Positions 41,641-46,288 of a DNA stretch of 46,288 bases are shown in pieces. Numbering within the stretch: the stretch's first letter is position 1; every line of letters begins with the position of its first letter. The notes beneath the pieces were generated by a model. That model was given only the letters and a program-made list of their open reading frames with translations, ran no database searches and was not told the origin of the DNA. A program made the position numbers and the translations under genes. The DNA comes from Verrucomicrobiota bacterium (GTDB lineage Bacteria > Verrucomicrobiota > Verrucomicrobiia > Chthoniobacterales > UBA10450), in the NCBI GenBank assembly GCA_005887825.1, contig VBQC01000006.1:1-46288 (forward strand), read 5' to 3'.

Positions 41641-43122
41641 ATGAAGATAAGGAGAAAAGCGATCGGTTCTCTCGGTAAACCGAAGGTTGGCATGATCAGC
41701 CTTGGCTGTGCCAAGAACCTGGTCGATGCGGAGATCATGCTCGGCAGTGTTCTGAAGCTTGGAATGAAAGTTACCTCGCGCGCAGAGGATGCCGATGTCC
41801 TGGTAGTAAACACATGTGCGTTCATCGATTCAGCCAAGGAAGAATCGATCGAAGCGATTCTGGAGGCGCATGATCAGCGCATTTTGAACAGGCGACCGAA
41901 TCAAAAACTGATCGTAAGCGGCTGCTTATCGCAAAGGTTCGGGAGCCAGGTGCGCGAAGCGCTGCCCGAAGTGGACGCATTTATTGGCTTGGATCAAGTC
42001 AGTGAGCTGGGGGCGATTATCGAAACGATTTTGAAAAAACATCCAACATCGAACATCCAACTTCCAACATCCAATTCCGAGAGTTCGACGTTCGATGTTC
42101 GGCGTCCGATGTTCGATGTTTCTGCCGCTCCTGCGACCAACCATGTCGATCTTAACTTCATTACTCCGCGTCCAACTTACATCCCCGATTACGACACGCC
42201 GCGGTTCCGGCTTACGCCAGCGCACTCGGCTTATGTAAAGATTGCCGAAGGCTGCAATCATCCGTGCAGTTTTTGCGTGATTCCGCAAATGCGAGGAAAA
42301 CATCGCAGCCGGGCTCCCCAGTCAGTGCTCGCAGAAATTCGGGGACTCGTCAGTGAAGGTGTGCGCGAGATCAATTTGATCAGCCAGGATACAACGTATT
42401 ACGGAATGGATTTGTGGTGGAAGAAAGCGGGACCGCGCCAACCGGTTGATTCGACGCAGGGACCGACTCTTGCTGCGTTGCTTCGCGAGATTCAAAAGAT
42501 CGAAGGCGAATTTTGGGTGCGCCTGCTTTATACTCACCCGGCGCATTGGAGTGATGAATTGATTGAGACGATTGCGGAATGCGACAAGGTTGCGCGCTAC
42601 ATCGATATTCCTCTGCAGCACATCGACGACTCGATGTTGGGACGCATGCGACGAGAAACCACGCGCACGCACATCGAGACTTTGATCGACAAATTGCGCT
42701 CCGGAATTCCTCGGGTTGCCTTGCGCACGACTTTCATCGTCGGATTTCCTGGCGAAACGGAGGGGGAATTCGAGACTCTGCTCGACTTTATTAGGCGCGT
42801 TCGATTCGAACGCCTCGGGATATTCAAATATTCACCGGAAGAGGGCTCGCGCGCGGCCAAAATGCCGAACCAAATTGCCGCGAAGATCAAAAATGCGCGC
42901 TACCGGATGGCGATGTCGATCCAGCAACAGATCGCGTATGAAGTTGCCCGCGAAAGAGTTGGAAGCGAACTCAAATTATTGGTCGATCAGCCGCATATCG
43001 CCCGGAGCGAAGACGACGCCCCGGATGTCGATGCGCGCGTCGTCTTGTCCAGGGCGGCGCCCGTGGGTGAATTCGTTTGGCGCAGGATTACTGGAAGCCG
43101 CGGATACGATCTTCTAGCCTAA
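41641..43122 (+). CDS. rimO: Ribosomal protein S12 methylthiotransferase (RimO) with an internal repeat-coded insert
   Basis: The protein has 493 residues, longer than the usual ~430-450. It is a radical-SAM enzyme that methylthiolates an Asp of S12. The N-terminal UPF0004 domain has Cys23, Cys59 and Cys95 for the second cluster. GCNHPCSFCVIPQMRGKHRS carries the SAM cluster (Cys205, Cys209, Cys212). GMDLWW is close to the RimO-type loop. A C-terminal TRAM domain ends the protein. Residues ~134-160 (HPTSNIQLPTSN, then FDVRRPMFDV) are encoded by a palindromic repeat inserted between the two domains. The reading frame is kept. The repeat also occurs just before the gene. Confidence 0.95.
   Translation: MKIRRKAIGSLGKPKVGMISLGCAKNLVDAEIMLGSVLKLGMKVTSRAEDADVLVVNTCAFIDSAKEESIEAILEAHDQRILNRRPNQKLIVSGCLSQRFGSQVREALPEVDAFIGLDQVSELGAIIETILKKHPTSNIQLPTSNSESSTFDVRRPMFDVSAAPATNHVDLNFITPRPTYIPDYDTPRFRLTPAHSAYVKIAEGCNHPCSFCVIPQMRGKHRSRAPQSVLAEIRGLVSEGVREINLISQDTTYYGMDLWWKKAGPRQPVDSTQGPTLAALLREIQKIEGEFWVRLLYTHPAHWSDELIETIAECDKVARYIDIPLQHIDDSMLGRMRRETTRTHIETLIDKLRSGIPRVALRTTFIVGFPGETEGEFETLLDFIRRVRFERLGIFKYSPEEGSRAAKMPNQIAAKIKNARYRMAMSIQQQIAYEVARERVGSELKLLVDQPHIARSEDDAPDVDARVVLSRAAPVGEFVWRRITGSRGYDLLA
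42038..42121. repeat. Palindromic repeat inside the rimO coding region
   Basis: AACATCGAACATC (42045-42057) and its perfect reverse complement GATGTTCGATGTT (42108-42120) form a 13-bp inverted repeat around an A/C-rich then G/T-rich core. The same words occur in the palindrome between rodZ and rimO. About 27 codons of rimO lie in it, without a stop. Confidence 0.85.
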
Positions 43123-43222
43123 GGTTCCGGTGGTGAAAAAGCAAACTTTTTGGACTGAAAATTCACTTAGCAGGTGACAGCTGCCCGTTTTCCGAGCAAA
43201 TTTGTTGATACTTATTTTGCCG

Positions 43223-43777
43223 ATGACTGATCCAAACGAACCAAAGAAAGAAACCGTTCGCATTGAGTTGCCGCCTCAGCCTGCAGCGAAACCACCCGAT
43301 CCAAATACGAAATCGCGCGAAACTGTACGAATCCAGGTGCCACTTCGTCAGTCATCAGACAAGCCCCCTGTCGGTGCTCCGGCGGAGCCGCCGCCTATTT
43401 CAAAACCTGCCGCTCCGAATGTGACATCTCCCCAATTTTTTGAGCCGCCACCACCACCCTCGCCAGCTTCCCCGCCGAAGCCGCCAGCCGTTTCGACGCC
43501 CGTACTCACTCCAGTTACTCCCGCGCCAGGTTCGCCCTCTTCAGGACCGAGAAAAGAGACAGCACGCATTCCGCTCATGCCAGACCCGCGTTCGAAGCCG
43601 CTCCCCACGGTTCAGATGAAGAAGACTCAACCGCTTATTGCCATGCCACTCGCTGCCCCGCAGAGCGCGGCGATTGCAGTGGCGCCAGCAGAGAAAAGTG
43701 CAAGTCCGCTGGGCTGGGTGCTGCTCGGTGTGTCCGTCGTCATTTTGATTATTCAGATTTGGACGTACGTTTCCTAA
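43223..43777 (+). CDS. Proline-rich protein with repeated [KR]ET[VA]RI motif and C-terminal membrane segment
   Basis: From the ATG at 43223 it has 184 residues; a TTG 21 bases upstream is less likely. KKETVRIELPP, SRETVRIQVPL and RKETARIPLMP repeat a basic-Glu-Thr-x-Arg-Ile motif, with LPTVQMKKTQPL as a possible fourth variant. Between them are Pro-rich spacers. One C-terminal membrane helix (PLGWVLLGVSVVILIIQIW, ~160-180) leaves almost nothing beyond it. It is probably tail-anchored with the repeats in the cytoplasm. Function unknown. The thioredoxin gene starts five bases after its stop, so the two are likely co-transcribed. Confidence 0.7.
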   Translation: MTDPNEPKKETVRIELPPQPAAKPPDPNTKSRETVRIQVPLRQSSDKPPVGAPAEPPPISKPAAPNVTSPQFFEPPPPPSPASPPKPPAVSTPVLTPVTPAPGSPSSGPRKETARIPLMPDPRSKPLPTVQMKKTQPLIAMPLAAPQSAAIAVAPAEKSASPLGWVLLGVSVVILIIQIWTYVS

Positions 43778-43782
43778 AACCA

Positions 43783-44112
43783 ATGGATAACTCCGCCACA
43801 ATCAACCTCGATGAATCCAATTTTGACCGCGAAGTCACCCAAAGCGACAAGCCTGTAATTGTCGATTTTTGGGCAGAATGGTGCGGTCCCTGCAAAATGA
43901 TCGCGCCGTTGCTGGATGAGGTTGCACGCGAGAAAGCGGGCGCGGTCAAGGTTGGGAAAGTTAACGTAGATGAAAATCAGAGCCTTTCGTTCAAGTACAA
44001 CATTCGCGCTATTCCAGCCCTCCTTTTCTTCAAAAACGGGCAGCTGCGGGATCAAGTCACCGGCGTCACGAGCAAGAAAGATCTGCTGAACCGAATCGAG
44101 GCACTGGGGTAG
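43783..44112 (+). CDS. trxA: Thioredoxin
   Basis: The protein has 109 residues from ATG 43783 (MDNSATINLDESNF); a TTG upstream would overlap the preceding gene. VDFWAEWCGPCKMIAPLLDE carries the WCGPC active site (Cys34, Cys37), and IRAIPALLFFKNGQ the cis-Pro loop. It reduces disulfides in cytoplasmic proteins. It is standard length for TrxA. It directly follows the proline-rich membrane protein. Confidence 0.95.
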   Translation: MDNSATINLDESNFDREVTQSDKPVIVDFWAEWCGPCKMIAPLLDEVAREKAGAVKVGKVNVDENQSLSFKYNIRAIPALLFFKNGQLRDQVTGVTSKKDLLNRIEALG

Positions 44113-44140
44113 GAATATTTTCGCGTTGCGGAGATTTCTA

Positions 44141-44206
44141 AGTGGCGAGTGACGTAGTGAAAAGTCACTGGCCTCTCTGTTCCTAAGCACTCGTCACTTG
44201 TCACTG
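44141..44206. repeat. Dispersed repeat of AGTGAC-type words before tRNA-Arg
   Basis: GGCGAGTGACGTAGTGAAAA and CACTCGTCACTTGTCACTGG form an imperfect inverted repeat. It is a different family from the others in the window. Confidence 0.5.
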
Positions 44207-44225
44207 GGCACTTCGCAGGGCGGTT

Positions 44226-44299
44226 TGCGCCCGGCGGGGGTCGAACCCACAACCTCTGGCTCCGGAGGCCAACGCTCTATCCAGTTGAGCTACGGGCGC
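44226..44299 (-). tRNA. tRNA-Arg, anticodon CCG
   Basis: It folds by eye into a 74-base cloverleaf. The acceptor stem is GCGCCCG/CGGGCGC, the D-arm AGCTCAACTGGATAGAGC, and the anticodon loop CTCCGGA gives CCG (codon CGG). The T-arm contains GTGGG-TTCGACC-CCCGC. The discriminator is A, and the 3' CCA is not encoded. Confidence 0.94.
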
Positions 44300-44319
44300 G
44301 GACGAGAACAGGAATTAGC

Positions 44320-44430
44320 CACAGATTGGGCAGATTTTCACGGATAATTTATGCATGTCCTCGTGCTGGTAATCGTGCTCATGCTCGAATTATCGGCGAT
44401 GATTAGGAGCACGAATTCAAGTTGCAAAAT
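44320..44430. repeat. Tandem remnants of two more dispersed repeats upstream of rplS
   Basis: CCACAGATTGGGCAGATTTTCACGGAT is followed by words such as CGTGCTGGTAATCGTGCTC and an inverted GAGCACGA. A relative of the first, in opposite orientation, lies at 44912-44938 after rplS. Apart from tRNA-Arg and these repeats, the gap 44113-44483 holds no gene. Confidence 0.5.
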
Positions 44431-44483
44431 CGATGCCTCCGGATGAGAGTGTGCGCCCGCAGCGCACGGCGCGGTATGAGCTT

Positions 44484-44825
44484 ATGAATCAGGTCATCGA
44501 TGCCATCGAGAAAGAGCAACAAAAAGCCGACACCAACACATTCAAGGTGGGCGACAGCGTCCGTGTCCATACGCGAGTTGTGGAAGGAGACAAGGAACGC
44601 ATCCAGATATTTACTGGAGTTGTGATTGGACGCAAAGGCCGTGGACTAAACGAAACATTTACCGTGCGCCGCATCTCGTACGGCGAAGGCGTGGAGAGGG
44701 TTTTTCCATTGCACTCACCGCGCATCGCAAAAATTGAAGTGGAGCAAGAAGGGCGCGCTCGCCGCGCCAGATTGAATTATCTTCGTACTCGCAAAGGCAA
44801 AGAAGCGAGCGCCGTCAGAGAGTAG
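44484..44825 (+). CDS. rplS: 50S ribosomal protein L19
   Basis: From the ATG at 44484 ([14 protein letters not shown]) it has 113 residues, normal for L19; an ATG at 44433 would add 17. [20 protein letters not shown] and [20 protein letters not shown] are the family core. [17 protein letters not shown] and the basic end [12 protein letters not shown] also match. It sits at the 30S-50S interface. The usual partners rpsP, rimM and trmD are not adjacent. Confidence 0.97.
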   Translation: MNQVIDAIEKEQQKADTNTFKVGDSVRVHTRVVEGDKERIQIFTGVVIGRKGRGLNETFTVRRISYGEGVERVFPLHSPRIAKIEVEQEGRARRARLNYLRTRKGKEASAVRE

Positions 44826-44942
44826 GTGTAGTGGCAGCTGTCTTCAGCCGCAAACCTCAAAGACTGCGCATCAGGACACGCGCCTCTACAATTTTCGCAA
44901 TTCATTTTTTCATCTGCGGAAATTTGTGTAATCTGCAGACGC

Positions 44943-45641
44943 ATGTATCGGCGCTGTGGTTTTCGCTACGAGAAAAAACTCCGCGCTAATGGCGTGGTTC
45001 GTGTAGCCGGGATTGATGAAGCGGGCCGCGGCGCTCTGGCTGGTCCGGTCGTCGCCGCCGCTGTAGTGCTCCCGGAAAAATTTCGTCACTGCCGCTTAAA
45101 CGATTCCAAACAGCTCGCGCCGGAATTGCGCGAGGAGATCTATGTGGAGCTTACCAGTAATTCGCAAATCAAATGGACCATTGGCGTCGTCGATTCAATT
45201 GAGATCGACCGGATTAACATTCTGCGGGCGAGCCATAACGCAATGCGCTTTGCAGTCAGAGCACTGATCGAACAGCCTGATCATGTTTTAATCGACGGTC
45301 TGCCGGTTATCCCGTTTCCGTTTCCGCAGACGGCAATCATCGATGGTGATTGCATCAGCATGAGCATCGCCGCCGCCAGCGTGATCGCCAAGGTCACGCG
45401 CGATAGAATGATGCGTGACTTTTGCGCGCGGTTCCCACAATATTCTTTCAGCCAGCATAAAGGTTACGGCACCGAACTGCATCTCTTGAAGCTCCATGAA
45501 TTCGGCCCTTGCTCGATCCATCGCCGATCTTTCGAACCGGTGGCGCAACCGCTTCTCGCTCTCGAAGAACTCGTCAAAATCGGTGCATCTCCGGCGCGGC
45601 GCGCACGGCGAGAAATTGGCGTGTCGCTTCCTGCGGCGTAA
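44943..45641 (+). CDS. rnhB: Ribonuclease HII
   Basis: The protein has 232 residues. GIDEAGRGALAGPVVAAAVV carries Asp25 and Glu26. VLIDGLP and IIDGDCISMSIAAASVIAKV carry the remaining acidic residues of the DEDD site. QYSFSQHKGYGTELHL is the family's HKGY motif. It cuts RNA-DNA hybrids and removes misincorporated ribonucleotides. The end overlaps the yraN gene, in the common rnhB-yraN order. Confidence 0.96.
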   Translation: MYRRCGFRYEKKLRANGVVRVAGIDEAGRGALAGPVVAAAVVLPEKFRHCRLNDSKQLAPELREEIYVELTSNSQIKWTIGVVDSIEIDRINILRASHNAMRFAVRALIEQPDHVLIDGLPVIPFPFPQTAIIDGDCISMSIAAASVIAKVTRDRMMRDFCARFPQYSFSQHKGYGTELHLLKLHEFGPCSIHRRSFEPVAQPLLALEELVKIGASPARRARREIGVSLPAA

Positions 45642-45960
45642 CGGGTACAAGATTCTTTACCGTAATTTCAAGGGCCGCAGCGGCGGCGAAATCGACATTG
45701 TTTGCCGGGATGACGACACGCTTGTGTTCGTCGAAGTAAAGACGCGCACGCGGGAAGACTTCGGTCGGCCTGTTGCAGCCGTCGATCGACAAAAACAAAA
45801 ACGCGTTTCGCGCGGCGGACTGGCTTGGCTGCGAATGCTCGATAATCCCGACATTCTTTTCCGATTCGATGTCGTGGAAGTCGTCGTTGCGGATGACGCG
45901 AAACCACGCCTTGAGTTAATCAAAAACGCATTCCCGCTCTCGAAGCCGTATCTCTACTGA
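45583..45960 (+). CDS. YraN/UPF0102 nuclease-fold protein
   Basis: From the GTG at 45583 it has 125 residues; an ATG at 45496 would give 154 but overlap rnhB by 146 bases in another frame. LRRGAHGEKLACRFLRRNGY is the family start. SGGEIDIVCRDDDTLVFVEV, then KTR, is the Asp...Glu-x-Lys core of restriction-endonuclease-like folds. The function in vivo is not established. It overlaps the rnhB end by 59 bases. Confidence 0.9.
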   Translation: MHLRRGAHGEKLACRFLRRNGYKILYRNFKGRSGGEIDIVCRDDDTLVFVEVKTRTREDFGRPVAAVDRQKQKRVSRGGLAWLRMLDNPDILFRFDVVEVVVADDAKPRLELIKNAFPLSKPYLY

Positions 45961-45973
45961 TCTGTATTGTGTA

Positions 45974-46188
45974 GCGCCAAAGGCGCAGGATTCATCGCGA
46001 AGCCTGGGGCAACGCCCCAGGATTCGTGGAAGCCCACACGCCAGCGCTGAAAGCGCGATTCAGTTTCAGTTCGTTCTATTTATCGCAATCAGCCGCTGGC
46101 TGAATCGCGCCTTCAGCGCTCGTTGACGAGGGATGATGGGATCCCTGGGGGCGGTCCCCAAGCTGGCATGAAAGAGCGCCTTTGGCGC
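45974..46188. repeat. Large nested palindrome at the window end
   Basis: Three pairs of arms are nested. The outermost is GCGCCAAAGGCGC (45974-45986) with GCGCCTTTGGCGC (46176-46188). The middle is 46003-46021 with about 46141-46161, imperfect. The inner is 46043-46063 with 46100-46120, 20 of 21 bases complementary. The loop is about 36 bases. No gene is visible in 45961-46288. Confidence 0.7.
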
Positions 46189-46288
46189 AATCCAAATACG
46201 GTCTCCGAAGTGTCCCACGCACGGGACAAGCGCTGGAATCTACTTGCAATCCAAGTTCCGACGCCTGGATAATGCGCAAACTTTTGTG

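Noticed and set aside
45496-45582. Longer N-terminus for the YraN protein
   Set aside because: It would overlap rnhB by 146 bases in another frame, and conserved family sequence begins after the GTG at 45583.
1-46288. CRISPR array, prophage, insertion sequence or toxin-antitoxin system
   Set aside because: No regularly spaced identical repeats, no transposase or integrase motifs (DDE, HUH or tyrosine recombinase), and no phage structural genes were seen.

Overview
The window looks like a stretch of chromosome from a Gram-negative soil-type bacterium, most likely a member of the Verrucomicrobiota (Chthoniobacterales/Spartobacteria-like). This is inferred from lpxD, a TonB-dependent receptor and OmpA-type proteins (outer membrane), tandem PilB/GspE ATPases with an 'AFTLIELLVVIAII'-type pseudopilin, a fused MFS/spermidine-synthase-like protein, the tiny basic 45-aa protein, moderately high GC, few Shine-Dalgarno sites, and many short palindromic repeats between genes. 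No 16S or other decisive taxonomic marker is present. Almost everything is housekeeping; there is no integrase, transposase, CRISPR array or phage module.

Layout. 1-6.2 kb: 3' end of a large BNR/sortilin-like beta-propeller protein, a 98-aa secreted protein that mimics the start of a TonB receptor plug, and a full TonB-dependent receptor. 6.0-10.1 kb: a decayed copy of a small secreted protein, the MFS/spermidine-synthase fusion, tRNA-Ala(CGC) with a duplicated 3' end, and the intact small secreted protein. 10.2-15.8 kb: UdgX-type uracil-DNA glycosylase, GNAT acetyltransferase, ParA ATPase with an echo of its own first codons upstream, an ECHDC3-like crotonase, lpxD, a 45-aa basic protein, and a coiled-coil membrane protein plus small lipoprotein. 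15.9-19.8 kb: glgC, a DUF6941-like protein and glmS. 19.9-26.5 kb: two pilB/gspE ATPases, pilC/gspF and a pseudopilin, then an opposing OmpA-domain protein. 26.7-30.5 kb (minus strand): dapF, dapA, dapB, folK and panB, covering lysine/peptidoglycan, folate and pantothenate synthesis. 30.8-34.4 kb: a secreted putative cysteine hydrolase, queE-queD (7-deazaguanine synthesis), a HAD phosphatase and a class I glutamine amidotransferase/C26 hydrolase. 34.5-37.9 kb (minus): small lipoprotein, POT peptide transporter (frameshifted) and DUF885 hydrolase, a likely peptide uptake and breakdown operon. 38.2-46.0 kb: ftsK, rodZ-like, rimO, a proline-rich membrane protein, thioredoxin, tRNA-Arg(CCG), rplS, rnhB and yraN, then a gene-free nested palindrome.

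The most unusual feature is the set of short palindromic repeats. One copy lies in frame inside rimO, adding about 27 residues, while a sister copy sits just upstream between rodZ and rimO. Another repeat family supplies the leader of the pseudopilin. Other points: QueD has Gln in place of a zinc-ligand His, the crotonase lacks both catalytic Glu, and the mini-plug protein sits beside a TonB receptor. I did not find a clearly new multi-gene system. The best candidates for undescribed biology are the coding-region repeat insertion, the mini-plug protein, and the proline-rich protein carrying a repeated [KR]ET[VA]RI motif.
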